This document shows, in pieces, positions 1 through 9,249 of a stretch of 64,000 nucleotides of DNA. The stretch's first letter is position 1, and every line of letters starts with the position of its first letter. This DNA is from Nocardia nova NBRC 15556 (GTDB lineage Bacteria > Actinomycetota > Actinomycetes > Mycobacteriales > Mycobacteriaceae), in the NCBI RefSeq assembly GCF_001613005.1, contig NZ_BDBN01000011.1, positions 1-64,000 of the forward strand, read 5' to 3'. The notes under the pieces were generated by a model. That model did not search any database and was not told where the DNA came from. It was given only the letters and a program-made list of their open reading frames with translations. Made by a program: the position numbers and the translations under genes.

Positions 1-776
1 CTGCCGCCCCGGCCGCGCCGTCGGCTCCGGCCGGCGCCCGTCCGCAACTGCAGGCACTGCGCGGCACGGTCCAGAAGGCCAACCGCATCCGGCAGATCAC
101 GGCCACCAAAACCCGCGAATCGCTGCAGACCACCGCGCAGCTGACCCAGACCCACGAGGTCGACGTCACCAAGATCGCGGCGCTGCGGGCCAAGGCCAAG
201 AGCGCATTCGCCGACCGCGAGGGCGTCAACCTGACGTTCCTGCCGTTCTTCGCGAAGGCCGCCGTGGAGGCGCTGGGCGTGCACCCCAACGTCAACGCCT
301 CCTACAACGAGGACACCAAGGAGATCACCTACCACTCCTCGGTGCACCTGGGCATCGCGGTCGACACCGAGCAGGGTCTGCTGTCGCCGGTGATCCACAA
401 CGCCAGTGACCTGTCGCTGGCCGGACTGGCCCGCGCCATCGCCGATATCGCCAACCGGGCCCGCACCGGCGGCCTCAAGCCCGACGAACTGGCGGGCGGC
501 ACGTTCACCATCACCAACATCGGCAGCCAGGGTGCCCTGTTCGACACCCCGATCCTGGTTCCGCCGCAGTCGGCGATGCTGGGCACGGGTGCGATCGTCA
601 AGCGCCCGATGGTGATCTCCGACAACGGCAGCGAGTTCATCGGCATCCGCTCGATGTGCTACCTGCCGCTGACCTACGACCATCGCCTCATCGACGGCGC
701 CGACGCCGGCCGCTTCCTGACCACCATCAGGCACCGGCTGGAGGAGGCCGCGTTCGAGGCCGATCTCGGTCTGTAA
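1..776 (+). CDS. sucB: Dihydrolipoamide acyltransferase (E2 of 2-oxoacid dehydrogenase), 5'-truncated
   Basis: The reading frame is open from the window edge (first full codon at base 3) to TAA. About 257 C-terminal residues are visible: an Ala/Pro-rich linker, then the acyltransferase core. The core ends with the catalytic HRLIDGAD motif (HxxxDG type) that marks E2 enzymes transferring acyl groups from lipoyl-lysine to CoA. The lipoyl and subunit-binding domains must lie upstream of the window. The next gene is an Rv2216-like epimerase and lipA follows 4 kb later. This matches the mycobacterial dlaT (Rv2215) locus, so the protein is the SucB/DlaT type used by 2-oxoglutarate (and in mycobacteria pyruvate) dehydrogenase. 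Which substrate applies cannot be read from this part. Confidence 0.93.
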   Translation, partial: AAPAAPSAPAGARPQLQALRGTVQKANRIRQITATKTRESLQTTAQLTQTHEVDVTKIAALRAKAKSAFADREGVNLTFLPFFAKAAVEALGVHPNVNASYNEDTKEITYHSSVHLGIAVDTEQGLLSPVIHNASDLSLAGLARAIADIANRARTGGLKPDELAGGTFTITNIGSQGALFDTPILVPPQSAMLGTGAIVKRPMVISDNGSEFIGIRSMCYLPLTYDHRLIDGADAGRFLTTIRHRLEEAAFEADLGL

Positions 777-808
777 ATCGCTGGGCGACACGACGATTCG
801 GTGACGAC

Positions 809-1708
809 ATGAAGGTTGTGATCGCCGGTTCGTCCGGACTCGTCGGGACGGCGCTGGTCGCCGCGCTGCGTCGAGACGGGCACGAGGTGGCTCGCCTGGT
901 GCGCCGTCCCGCCGCGGCCGAGGACGAGTTCAGCTGGGATCCGGTGCGGGCACAGGTGCCCGCACCGGCCCTGCGAGCGGCGGATGCCGTGGTCAACCTC
1001 TGCGGCGCCGGACTCGGCGCGCGGCGCTGGAACGGCAGCTACAAGCAGCAGTTGCGCGACAGCCGCATCGGCCCGACCGATGTGCTGGCCACCGCGGTCG
1101 TCGACGCCGGAGTGCCGACGCTGGTGAACGCCAGCGGCGTGCATTTCTACGGCGGCGACACCGGCGACCGGGTGATCACCGAATCCGATTCCGCCGGAAC
1201 GGGTTTCCTGGCGACGCTGTGCCGGGACTGGGAGGCCGCCACCCAGCCCGCGGTCGACGCCGGGGTGCGGGTGGTGCAGGTGCGCAGCGCGGTGGTGCTC
1301 TCGCGTCACGGCGGCATGCTCGCCCTGCTGCGGCCGCTGTATTCGATCGGACTGGGCGGGCGCCTCGGCAGCGGGCGTCAGTATCAGCCGTGGATCTCAC
1401 TCGACGACGAGGTCGCCGGCATCTCGTTCGTGCTCACGAATCCGTCGGTGCGCGGACCGGTCAACATGGTCGGCCCGGCGCCGGTGACCAATGCCGAATT
1501 CAATCGGGCGCTGGCGCGGGCGCTGCATCGTCCGGCTCCGTTCATCGTGCCCGCCGTCGCATTGCAGGCCGCGGTCGGCGAACTGGCCCAGGAGGCGATC
1601 CTGCGCGGCCCGCGCGCGATTCCCACCGTGCTCGAGGAGGCGGGCTACACCTTCCGCCACGAAACCATCGGGCAGGCGCTAGCCTCGGTGATCGGCGACA
1701 ACCGCTGA
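809..1708 (+). CDS. TIGR01777-type NAD-dependent epimerase/dehydratase family protein (Rv2216-like)
   Basis: A 299-residue extended short-chain dehydrogenase. It begins with the Rossmann fingerprint MKVVIAGSSGLVGTAL (GxxGxxG). The middle carries NASGVHFYG, with the family's YG in place of the usual YxxxK, and the C-terminus has the GPVNMVGPAPVTNAEF stretch typical of the TIGR01777/SDR39U1 group. The ATG at 809 is chosen because the Rossmann fold begins there. It lies 32 nt after the sucB stop, probably in one transcript. The family is widespread beside lipoate genes in actinobacteria, but its substrate is not established. Confidence 0.88.
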   Translation: MKVVIAGSSGLVGTALVAALRRDGHEVARLVRRPAAAEDEFSWDPVRAQVPAPALRAADAVVNLCGAGLGARRWNGSYKQQLRDSRIGPTDVLATAVVDAGVPTLVNASGVHFYGGDTGDRVITESDSAGTGFLATLCRDWEAATQPAVDAGVRVVQVRSAVVLSRHGGMLALLRPLYSIGLGGRLGSGRQYQPWISLDDEVAGISFVLTNPSVRGPVNMVGPAPVTNAEFNRALARALHRPAPFIVPAVALQAAVGELAQEAILRGPRAIPTVLEEAGYTFRHETIGQALASVIGDNR

Positions 1709-1843
1709 TCGACCACGGTCCGCGCTGGTGTTCTCCGGCCACGTCGCCGTACGCTCGAATGGCGTAATCGGCTCGGTTGCTGTCCGGCGCCTCGTCGGAA
1801 GTCGCACAACGCAAGGCGGACAGCGGGTCATCGCGCGAAGAAG

Positions 1844-2623
1844 GTGACCGGTGTGGCACAGACGGCTCCCCAGGCTTCTCCCGGGCCGCGGACGCGCTCG
1901 CCTCTCGTCCCGGCGGCGGCCCGGCAGGCCCTGCTGCGCAATGGTGTCCACCTCGTGCCCGCCGCCGTCACCACGTCGTGGCTCGGCGTGGACGAACGAG
2001 CATGGGCCCGTTTCCACGCCCACTGGGACGCGCTGCGCCCGGACGAGTACGCCTCCGAGCGGGGCACCCGCAGACTGCGGCGCTACGGCCTGTTCTCCTT
2101 CTCGGCGGCGACCGGGCAGTTCCGTCGGCTCCCGCAGGAATACTTCGTGCAGCCGGAGGCCACCAATCCGCTCTATGTCGGCAGGGACCGCATCTTCGAG
2201 CCCCTGACGGATTCGTTCGTCGCCGCGCCGGTTTTCCGCGCTGTGCTGCGGCTGCTCGGGCGATTCGCGACGACGCTGGACGACCCGCCGGAGTGGACCG
2301 TGAAGGTGCACCCCTTCCGAGTCGTCGCCGCCGCGGACGCGCGGGGGCTGCCCACGCCGGAGGGCCGGCACCGCGACGGTGTCACGCTGGTCGCGTCGCT
2401 GCTGGTCGGTCGGCGAAACGCCACCGGCGGGGTGAGTTCGGTCTTCGACACCGACGGCAGGCAGTTGGTGACGGCGACGCTCGGCGAGCCCGGAGATCTG
2501 CTGCTGGGCGACGACCGCCGCACTCTGCACAGCGTCTCGCCCCTGTCTCCGGTGGATCCGAGCCGGGCGGCCTACCGCGATGTCCTGGTCGTGACGTTCG
2601 CCCCGGAACCGCACAGGAGGTGA
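1844..2623 (+). CDS. 2-oxoglutarate/Fe(II)-dependent dioxygenase (PF10014-like)
   Basis: A 259-residue protein resembling the 2OG-Fe dioxygenase family that includes bacterial free-amino-acid hydroxylases such as L-isoleucine 4-hydroxylase. Visible iron ligands are H176 and D178 (GRHRDGV) and distal H229 (RTLHSVS). R in DPSRAAYRD is a candidate 2-oxoglutarate anchor. The start is GTG 1844; GTG 1853 is also possible, with AAGG 8 nt upstream. It is followed after 4 nt by a DHA2-type exporter, so the two are probably co-transcribed. The pairing suggests synthesis and export of a hydroxylated small molecule, which is inference. The gene sits where lipB is expected in related genomes. Confidence 0.75.
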   Translation: MTGVAQTAPQASPGPRTRSPLVPAAARQALLRNGVHLVPAAVTTSWLGVDERAWARFHAHWDALRPDEYASERGTRRLRRYGLFSFSAATGQFRRLPQEYFVQPEATNPLYVGRDRIFEPLTDSFVAAPVFRAVLRLLGRFATTLDDPPEWTVKVHPFRVVAAADARGLPTPEGRHRDGVTLVASLLVGRRNATGGVSSVFDTDGRQLVTATLGEPGDLLLGDDRRTLHSVSPLSPVDPSRAAYRDVLVVTFAPEPHRR

Positions 2624-2627
2624 GGCG

Positions 2628-4181
2628 ATGGCACCGCCACGGTCAGCGACGGATACGAAGATCCTGCCGATCGTCGTCGGACTGGCCTTCGCCTTCACCA
2701 TCACGGTGGTGGACCCGCTGGTGCTCAACCTCAACCTGCCGCAGGTGAGCCGCGCTCTCCACGTTCCGCCGCATCTGATCGGGCTCTTGGGTGGAACCGC
2801 GACGCTGGTGATGGCCGCCGCGGTCCTCGCCGCGGGCAACCTCGGCGACGCGTTCGGACTCGAGCGGCTGCTCACACTGGGGCTGATCGTCGTCACGGTC
2901 GCCGACCTGTTGTCCTTCTTCTCGCCCGGTTTCGGCTTCCTGCTGGCGATGCGGGCTCTGGCCGGACTCGGCATGGCCGCGCTGCTGGGCGGGCCCCTGG
3001 CCCTGCTGAAAACGTCGGTGCCGGAGAGCAAGCGGGCGGCGGCCATCGGCATGCTCATGGGCGTCGAAATGGTCCTGTGTGGTGTCACCCCCGCGCTCAC
3101 GGGCTGGGTGGTCACCACCGCCGGCTGGCGGTTCCTGTTCCTGCTCACTCCGCTGCTGGCCGCGGTCTCGCTCGTACTGACCGTGCGCTATGTGCCGGAG
3201 GCCGCTCGCACCGAGCGCCGACGGCTCGACGTCGGCGGGATCAGCCTGTTCGGGATGACACTGACGACACTGGTCATCGGCCTAGCGGCAGCGCAGAACG
3301 GGATCACCCGCCCACAGACCTGGCTGACTCTGGCGATCAGCGCGACCGCCGCCCTGCTCTTCGTCCGGCACGAACGCCGGGCACCCGAGCCCGCGCTGGA
3401 CCTGGCCCTGTTCCGCAGCTCCGGATTCTGTCTGGCGTTGACGGCGGCCCTCACGCTGAATCTGCTCGCCGCCGGGCTGGGTTTCGTCCTCGGGCAATTC
3501 GGCAGTACGGTGCTGGCCTTGTCGCCCGAAGCCATCGGCCTGCTGTACCTGCCCGGCACCCTGCTGATCGCCGGCGCCGTCGTCTTCGCGGGCCGCGTGG
3601 TCGGGAAGACCACTCCGTGGCCGGTGATGGTCGCGGGCCTGCTGCTGCTGGCGGCGAGCGGATTCGTGCTGGCAGCCACCGCGAGCCCCACGATGGCGCT
3701 GTGGCTGCTGGTGGCGGTCGTCTGGCTGGGCAACCTGGGATCTCTGGTCACGTCGGTTTCGGTGTCGGAGGCGGTTCTCGCCGAAGCGCCACCCGGGCAC
3801 TCCGGCACGGTCGCCTCCACCCAGCTGGCGTTCGGCATGATCGGCTGCGCGTTCGGGCCCACCGTCTATCTGCTGCTGTTCCAGTTCTTCTTCCGGCAGG
3901 CATGGTCGGCCGACGCCGAGGCACGCGGCATGGCGGTAACGCGGGCCGAACAGGCCGTCGACGCGGTACGCAGCGGCATGGCGCTCAGTCCGGGCACCAC
4001 CTACGATCCGAATCTGCTGCGGCAGACCAGCGGACTGGCGTTGGGACTCGACGTCGCCGGCGGGTTGCGGCTGACCATGACGACCGTCAGCGTCCTACCG
4101 CTCGTGGTCGCGATGGTGACCTGTCTGCTACCCCTGCGCCGAAGTCGCAGAGATAGACGCCCGTCGCCCCCACGCGTGTGA
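2628..4181 (+). CDS. MFS transporter, DHA2-like (14 predicted TM) drug/metabolite exporter
   Basis: A 517-residue, strongly hydrophobic protein with a series of predicted membrane helices from about residue 10 to 510. A motif-A-like loop (GNLGDAFGLERLL, about residues 65-77) and a motif-C-like ALTGWVVTTAGWRFLF stretch in helix 5-6 place it with the proton-driven DHA2 exporters. A long periplasmic loop near residues 425-470 precedes the last helix. It begins 4 nt after the dioxygenase stop (gtgaggcgATG), implying one operon. The substrate is unknown; the product of the upstream dioxygenase is a reasonable guess. A role in drug resistance cannot be excluded. Confidence 0.85.
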   Translation: MAPPRSATDTKILPIVVGLAFAFTITVVDPLVLNLNLPQVSRALHVPPHLIGLLGGTATLVMAAAVLAAGNLGDAFGLERLLTLGLIVVTVADLLSFFSPGFGFLLAMRALAGLGMAALLGGPLALLKTSVPESKRAAAIGMLMGVEMVLCGVTPALTGWVVTTAGWRFLFLLTPLLAAVSLVLTVRYVPEAARTERRRLDVGGISLFGMTLTTLVIGLAAAQNGITRPQTWLTLAISATAALLFVRHERRAPEPALDLALFRSSGFCLALTAALTLNLLAAGLGFVLGQFGSTVLALSPEAIGLLYLPGTLLIAGAVVFAGRVVGKTTPWPVMVAGLLLLAASGFVLAATASPTMALWLLVAVVWLGNLGSLVTSVSVSEAVLAEAPPGHSGTVASTQLAFGMIGCAFGPTVYLLLFQFFFRQAWSADAEARGMAVTRAEQAVDAVRSGMALSPGTTYDPNLLRQTSGLALGLDVAGGLRLTMTTVSVLPLVVAMVTCLLPLRRSRRDRRPSPPRV

Positions 4182-4208
4182 CCGAGCCGGCTCGCCGCCA
4201 CCGCTGGT

Positions 4209-4229
4209 TGCCGATAGTTTGAGGCGGTG
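4209..4229 (+). promoter_or_regulatory. Candidate -10 box for a leaderless acetyltransferase-lipA transcript
   Basis: TAGTTT (4215-4220) lies 6 nt before the GTG start at 4227, so transcription would begin at the start codon itself. No convincing -35 hexamer was identified. Confidence 0.35.
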
Positions 4230-4778
4230 ACCGATATCCAGTCGGGTGGACCGCGCATTCGCGATGCCGAGGAACGCGACATCCCCACGATCCTCGCCAT
4301 CCACAACGACGCCGTGGCCGAGACGACCGCCATCTGGGACACCAACCCGGTCGACCTCGACGATCGCCTGCGCTGGTGGCGCGACCGGGTGGCCGCCGGA
4401 TACCCGGTGCTCGTCGCCATCATCGACGGTCAGGTGGCCGGCTATGCCAGCTACGCGCAGTGGCGGCCCAAATCCGGTTACCGGTACTGCGTGGAGAATT
4501 CGGTGTACGTCTCGGAGCGGTTCCAGCGCCGCGGCGCGGCGACCGCGCTGCTGACGGCACTGCTGGGACGGGCCGAGGAGTCCGGGCGGGTGCACACCGT
4601 GATCGCGGCGATCGAAACATCCAACAAGACCTCGATTCTGCTGCACGAGAAGTTCGGCTTCCGGATCGTCGGCCAGCTGCCCGAAGTGGGGCACAAGTTC
4701 GGCGGCTGGATGGATCTGACCTTGATGCAGCGCACGCTGCCGGGCCCGATTTCGGCGGGCGTAGAGTCGTTCGAGTGA
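4227..4778 (+). CDS. GNAT N-acetyltransferase, phosphinothricin acetyltransferase-like (Pat/Bar type)
   Basis: A 183-residue protein following the Pat/Bar pattern: [20 protein letters not shown] at the N-terminus, [23 protein letters not shown] in the middle, and the acetyl-CoA loop [10 protein letters not shown]. It ends with [29 protein letters not shown]. Such enzymes acetylate phosphinothricin-like or methionine-sulfone-type amines; the native substrate is not shown. Its TGA overlaps the GTG start of lipA by 4 nt (GTGA), so lipA translation is probably coupled to it. This is unusual, because lipB normally precedes lipA. Confidence 0.87.
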   Translation: MTDIQSGGPRIRDAEERDIPTILAIHNDAVAETTAIWDTNPVDLDDRLRWWRDRVAAGYPVLVAIIDGQVAGYASYAQWRPKSGYRYCVENSVYVSERFQRRGAATALLTALLGRAEESGRVHTVIAAIETSNKTSILLHEKFGFRIVGQLPEVGHKFGGWMDLTLMQRTLPGPISAGVESFE

Positions 4779-5863
4779 CCTCCGTCGACACCCCGACATC
4801 GAACAGCGGCACGGCACACACCGCCGCGCCGGCCACTTCGTCCCCCGATTCCCTGGTACGGGAATCAGGCGGTCGCAAATTGCTTCGCATCGAGGCCCGC
4901 AACGCGCAGACCCCGATCGAACGCAAGCCGAAGTGGATCCGCACCCGCGCCACCATGGGCCCCGAGTACTCCGAACTCAAGGGCCTGGTCAAACGCGAAG
5001 GGCTGCACACGGTCTGCGAGGAAGCGGGCTGTCCCAACATCTTCGAATGCTGGGAGGATCGTGAGGCCACCTTCCTCATCGGCGGCGAACAGTGCACCCG
5101 GCGCTGCGATTTCTGCCAGATCGACACCGGTAAGCCCGCCGCGCTCGACCGCGACGAACCGCGCCGGGTGGCCGAGAGCGTGCAGGCGATGGGCCTGCGG
5201 TACTCGACGATCACCGGCGTCGCGCGCGACGACCTCGAAGACGGCGGCGCCTGGCTGTACGCCGAAACCGTGCGCGCCATCAAGCGACTCAACCCGCATA
5301 CCGGCGTGGAGTTGCTGATCCCCGATTTCAACGCCGATCCCGATCAGCTGGCCGAGGTGTTCTCCTCGCGGCCGGAGGTGCTGGCGCACAACGTGGAGAC
5401 CGTGCCGCGCATCTTCAAGCGGATCCGCCCGGCGTTCCGCTACGAACGGTCGCTGGCGGTGCTGACCGCGGCCCGCGAGGCCGGTCTGGTCACCAAGTCG
5501 AATCTGATCCTCGGTATGGGTGAGACGCCCGAAGAGGTCACCCAGGCGATGCGTGATCTGCACGAGGCCGGCTGCGACATCCTCACCATCACCCAGTACC
5601 TGCGGCCCTCGCCGCGCCACCATCCGGTGGACCGCTGGGTGAAGCCGGAGGAATTCGTCGAACATTCCCGCGTCGCAACCGAACTCGGCTTCGCCGGCGT
5701 GATGGCCGGGCCGCTGGTGCGCTCCTCCTACCGCGCCGGCCGGTTGTACGCGCAGGCGATGGCGCATCACGGCCGGGAGATCGCACCGGAGATGGCGCAT
5801 CTGGCCCAGGAGGGCTCGGCGAGCCAGGAGGCGAGTTCGGTGCTCGCCCGATTCGGCAGCTGA
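4775..5863 (+). CDS. lipA: Lipoyl synthase
   Basis: A 362-residue radical-SAM enzyme that inserts two sulfurs into protein-bound octanoyl groups to make lipoyl cofactors. Both iron-sulfur signatures are present: the auxiliary-cluster motif [12 protein letters not shown] and the SAM-cluster motif CTRRCDFC. The family's conserved C-terminal RSSYRAG is also present. An extra Ser/Thr/Ala-rich leader of about 35 residues precedes the first conserved segment. The GTG at 4775 is preferred because it overlaps the upstream stop and gives the usual family length. SucB upstream is a lipoylated client. LipB, which makes the octanoyl precursor, is not encoded in this window. A strong hairpin terminator follows. 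Confidence 0.97.
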   Translation: MTSVDTPTSNSGTAHTAAPATSSPDSLVRESGGRKLLRIEARNAQTPIERKPKWIRTRATMGPEYSELKGLVKREGLHTVCEEAGCPNIFECWEDREATFLIGGEQCTRRCDFCQIDTGKPAALDRDEPRRVAESVQAMGLRYSTITGVARDDLEDGGAWLYAETVRAIKRLNPHTGVELLIPDFNADPDQLAEVFSSRPEVLAHNVETVPRIFKRIRPAFRYERSLAVLTAAREAGLVTKSNLILGMGETPEEVTQAMRDLHEAGCDILTITQYLRPSPRHHPVDRWVKPEEFVEHSRVATELGFAGVMAGPLVRSSYRAGRLYAQAMAHHGREIAPEMAHLAQEGSASQEASSVLARFGS

Positions 5864-5885
5864 ACGACCCCCAGCCACCCCGCGG

Positions 5886-5915
5886 CGACCGGCCGAATTC
5901 CCGTTCGGCCGGTCG
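5886..5915 (+). terminator. Intrinsic terminator after lipA
   Basis: A perfect 12-bp inverted repeat (arms 5886-5897 and 5904-5915) encloses a 6-nt loop TTCCCG, followed by TTCGTTG. It begins 23 nt after the lipA stop. Confidence 0.75.
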
Positions 5916-6040
5916 TTCGTTGCATACGGGGTGCGGATTCACCACGGATGGGGTGCGGATCCCCGGAACGGGTGACACAGCCGCGCGCCGGTGGGAAGCT
6001 CGAAGCAACCGCACGTGTCGACTCCGGGAAGTGAAGAGAC

Positions 6041-8242
6041 ATGGCCGAGAAAGCGAGCACCGCCGCCCGTAACAGTTCCGCCGGCAGAGTGATCGAGGCA
6101 TCGCAGCCCGACGGTATCCGCAATGTGGTCCTGGTCGGGCACACCGGCTCCGGCAAGACCACCGTGGTGGAGGCACTGGCCATGGAGGCCGGGGCGCTCA
6201 CCCGAGCCGGCCGCGTGGAGGACGGCACCTGTGTCTCGGACTACGACGATATCGAGCAGCGCCAACACCGCTCGGTGCAGTTGTCGGTGGTGCCGGTCGC
6301 CTGGAACGGCATCAAGGTCAATCTGATCGATACGCCAGGATATGCCGATTTCGTCGGCGAACTACGGGCCGGTCTGCGAGCTGCGGATGCGGCCCTTTTC
6401 GTGGTCTCGGCCGCCGCGGGCGCCGACGGTGTCGACGGGCAGACGCTGGCGCTGTGGGAGGAATGCGCGCGGGTCGGGATGCCGCGGGCCCTGGTGATCA
6501 CCCATCTGGACGCGGCCCGCGCCGATTTCGACCTGATGGCCCAGACCTGCGCGGATCTGCTCGGCGACGGCGATACCGACGCCATCCTGCCGCTGCAGCT
6601 GCCGGTGTACGGCCCGAAGGGCGCCGACGGGCACCGCCCGGTCACCGGAGTCGTCGACCTGCTGACCGAGCAGGTCTTCGACTGTTCCGGCGGCGCCCAC
6701 ACCCGCACCGACGCCACCGCCGAACAGACCGCGCAGATCGAGACCGCGCGCAACCGGCTCATCGAGGGCATCATCGCCGAGAGCGAAGACGAAACCCTGA
6801 TGGACCGCTATCTCGAGGGCGAACGGATCGACCTCACCACCTTGATCGCGGATCTGGAACGCGCGGTGGCGCGCGACCGCTTCCATCCCATCCTGATCGC
6901 GGCGCCCCCGCCCGAGGGCACTCGCGAGGGCCTGGGCATGGTCGAGATTCTCGAGCTGATCACCCGCGGCTTCCCCACCCCCGCCGAACACGCGGTCGCG
7001 GCGCGCTGCCCGAGCAACGGTGCCGCGCCGCAGCCACTGTCCTGTGATCCGGGCGCGCCGCTGGCCGCCGAGGTGATCCGCACCGCCTCCGACCCGTATG
7101 TGGGCCGAGTGTCGCTGGTGCGCGTCTTCGCCGGCACCCTGCACGCCGACGACACCGTGCACATCTGCGGGCACAACGACGGCAACGGGCACGATGTCGA
7201 CGAACGAGTCGGCGCGGTGACGGCGCCGTTCGGTAAACAACAGTTCCCGATCGGCCAGGCCATCGCCGGCGATATCGCCTACGTCACCAAACTGGGGCAC
7301 GCCGAGACCGGAGATACGGTGTCGGCCAAGGATTCTCCGCTGCTGATCGAGCCGTGGCCGCTGCCCGAACCGCTGCTGCCGGTGGCGGTGCGCGCCCACG
7401 GCAAGGCCGACGAGGACAAGCTGTCGCAGGGCCTGGCCCGCCTGGTCGCCGAGGATCCGACGGTGCGCCTGGAGCAGAATCCGCGCACTCATCAGCTGGT
7501 GCTGTGGTGCCTGGGCGAGGCGCATCGCGATGTCGCGCTGGAACGGCTGCGGTCCCGGTTCGGCGTGCAGGTCGATGTCGACGAGTATCGGGTGGCGTTG
7601 CGAGAAACGTTCGCGGGCAAGGCCTCCGGGCACGGGCGGCATGTGAAGCAGTCCGGCGGCCACGGCCAGTACGCGATCTGCGAAATCGAGGTGGAACCGC
7701 TGCCGGAGGGTTCCGGGATCGAATTCGTCGACAAGGTGGTCGGCGGCGCGGTACCACGCCAGTTCATCGGCTCGGTGGAGAAGGGCGTGCGCGCGCAGGC
7801 CGAGCGCGGCGTCGCCGCTGGATATCCGCTCGTCGATGTGCGGGTGACCCTGCTCGACGGCAAGGCGCATTCGGTCGACTCCTCCGATGCCGCCTTCCAA
7901 ACCGCGGGAGCGCTGGCCCTGCGGGAGGCGGCCGCCGCCGCCCGGATCGACCTGCTCGAACCGATCGCCGAGGTGCGGGTGACCGTCGCCGACGATTTCG
8001 TCGGCACCATCCTCGGAGATCTGGCCGGCCGCCGCGGCCGCGTACTGGGCACCGAACCGGCCGCCGCCGGGCGCACCGTCATCCGCGCCGAGGTCCCCGA
8101 ACTGGAATTGAGCCGCTACGCCATCGACCTGCGCTCACTCTCGCGCGGCGCGGCCCAGTTCGACCGCAGCTATGTGCGGCACGAACCGATGCCGAGCCAG
8201 ATCGCCGCGGACCTGCGCAGTCGCAGCGAAGCCACCGTCTGA
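6041..8242 (+). CDS. fusA2: Elongation factor G-like GTPase (EF-G2)
   Basis: A 733-residue translational-GTPase homologue. The P-loop GHTGSGKT is at residues 33-40 and switch II DTPGYADF at about 97-104. Domains II-V follow, including the domain IV segment SGGHGQYAICEIEV. The G4 position reads THLD (residues 154-157) where canonical EF-G has NKxD, so guanine specificity or GTP use may be altered. The first 25 residues are an extension before the G domain. The ATG at 6041 has GAAGTGAAGAGAC upstream. It resembles the second, non-essential EF-G copy of mycobacteria (Rv0120c type) more than the str-operon EF-G. Function in translocation is not established. Confidence 0.88.
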   Translation: MAEKASTAARNSSAGRVIEASQPDGIRNVVLVGHTGSGKTTVVEALAMEAGALTRAGRVEDGTCVSDYDDIEQRQHRSVQLSVVPVAWNGIKVNLIDTPGYADFVGELRAGLRAADAALFVVSAAAGADGVDGQTLALWEECARVGMPRALVITHLDAARADFDLMAQTCADLLGDGDTDAILPLQLPVYGPKGADGHRPVTGVVDLLTEQVFDCSGGAHTRTDATAEQTAQIETARNRLIEGIIAESEDETLMDRYLEGERIDLTTLIADLERAVARDRFHPILIAAPPPEGTREGLGMVEILELITRGFPTPAEHAVAARCPSNGAAPQPLSCDPGAPLAAEVIRTASDPYVGRVSLVRVFAGTLHADDTVHICGHNDGNGHDVDERVGAVTAPFGKQQFPIGQAIAGDIAYVTKLGHAETGDTVSAKDSPLLIEPWPLPEPLLPVAVRAHGKADEDKLSQGLARLVAEDPTVRLEQNPRTHQLVLWCLGEAHRDVALERLRSRFGVQVDVDEYRVALRETFAGKASGHGRHVKQSGGHGQYAICEIEVEPLPEGSGIEFVDKVVGGAVPRQFIGSVEKGVRAQAERGVAAGYPLVDVRVTLLDGKAHSVDSSDAAFQTAGALALREAAAAARIDLLEPIAEVRVTVADDFVGTILGDLAGRRGRVLGTEPAAAGRTVIRAEVPELELSRYAIDLRSLSRGAAQFDRSYVRHEPMPSQIAADLRSRSEATV

Positions 8243-8308
8243 GGCGAGCGTCGCGCTGTTCTGCGGCCCGTGCGGGGTATGTCCCGCTCGACCACTATCC
8301 TGAGAGGT

Positions 8309-9052
8309 ATGGCAGCAGGTAAGGGCGGCACACCGTCGAAGGAAGCGAAGGCCGCGGCGAAGGCGGCGCGCAAGCAGGCGTCGAAGGAGCGGCGTCAGCA
8401 GCTCTGGCAGACGTTCCAGATGGTGCGCAAAGAGGACAAACTGCTGCTGCCGCTGATGATCGGCGCACTGGTCGGCATCACCGTGGTGCTGTTCCTCGTC
8501 GGCTTCCTGTTCAACATGCAGTGGTTCCTGCTGCCGGTCGGCATTCTGCTGGGCGCGCTGGTCGCCTTCATCATCTTCGGACGCCGGGTGCAGAAGAACG
8601 TCTACGCCAAGGCCGAGGGTCAGGCGGGTGCGGCCTGGTGGGTGCTGGACAACCTGCAGGGTAAGTGGCGCGCTACCCAGGCCGTCGCCGCCACCACCCA
8701 GCTCGACGCCGTCCACCGCGTGATCGGCCTGCCCGGTGTGGTCCTGGTGGCCGAGGGGTCGCCGCAGCGGGTGAAATCGCTGCTGGCGCAGGAGAAGAAG
8801 AAGACCGCTCGCCTGGTCGGCGACACCCCGATCTACGACATCGTGATCGGCAACGAGGAGGGCCAGGTTCCGCTGAAGAACCTGCAGCGCCACCTCACCA
8901 AACTCCCCCGCAATATCGACGCCAAGCGGATGGACCTCATCGAGGGCCGCCTCACCGCACTGGCCACCCGCGGCGGACCGGCGCTGCCGAAGGGCCCGCT
9001 GCCGGCCGGCGCGAAGATGCGCGGAGTGCAGCGCACCATCCGCCGCCGCTGA
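8309..9052 (+). CDS. DUF4191 membrane protein (Rv2219-like)
   Basis: A 247-residue protein. A Lys/Ala-rich cytoplasmic leader (about residues 1-45) is followed by two adjacent hydrophobic segments (about 50-72 and 75-95). A C-terminal soluble domain contains LPGVVLVAEGSPQRVKSLLAQEKKK and ends KMRGVQRTIRRR. The ATG at 8309 is chosen over an in-frame upstream ATG because GAGAGG lies 3-8 nt before it and the family begins with this Lys-rich region. It is conserved next to lipA in mycobacteria. Function is unknown. Confidence 0.88.
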   Translation: MAAGKGGTPSKEAKAAAKAARKQASKERRQQLWQTFQMVRKEDKLLLPLMIGALVGITVVLFLVGFLFNMQWFLLPVGILLGALVAFIIFGRRVQKNVYAKAEGQAGAAWWVLDNLQGKWRATQAVAATTQLDAVHRVIGLPGVVLVAEGSPQRVKSLLAQEKKKTARLVGDTPIYDIVIGNEEGQVPLKNLQRHLTKLPRNIDAKRMDLIEGRLTALATRGGPALPKGPLPAGAKMRGVQRTIRRR

Positions 9053-9091
9053 ATCACGCACGCCGGGTTCTGTCGCACAGCTGAAGACCCT

Positions 9092-9129
9092 GATCGCCGC
9101 CATCCCGGATATCCGGGGTGGCGGCGATC
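9092..9129 (+). terminator. Hairpin terminator after the DUF4191 gene
   Basis: The region 9092-9129 is one long inverted repeat: 19-nt half-arms with a single G-T type mismatch and essentially no separate loop (GGAT/ATCC centre). It lies about 40 nt after the stop codon. It lacks a clear T-run, as is common in actinomycetes. Confidence 0.65.
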
Positions 9130-9249
9130 GCCGTGTAGGCCGACTCCCGCCGCATCTCCGTCAAACCCGGGACAGGACCACACCGCCTCCCATAGGTTCG
9201 TATATAGGACATCCGGCCACGAAAGTCGGACAGGCGATCAGGAGGTGCG

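Noticed and set aside
9195..9249. TCCG...CGGA half-sites and TATATA patch before the HmgA-like gene as a second IclR site
   Set aside because: The arms are too far apart and do not match the 13-bp palindrome at 12381 closely enough to call.
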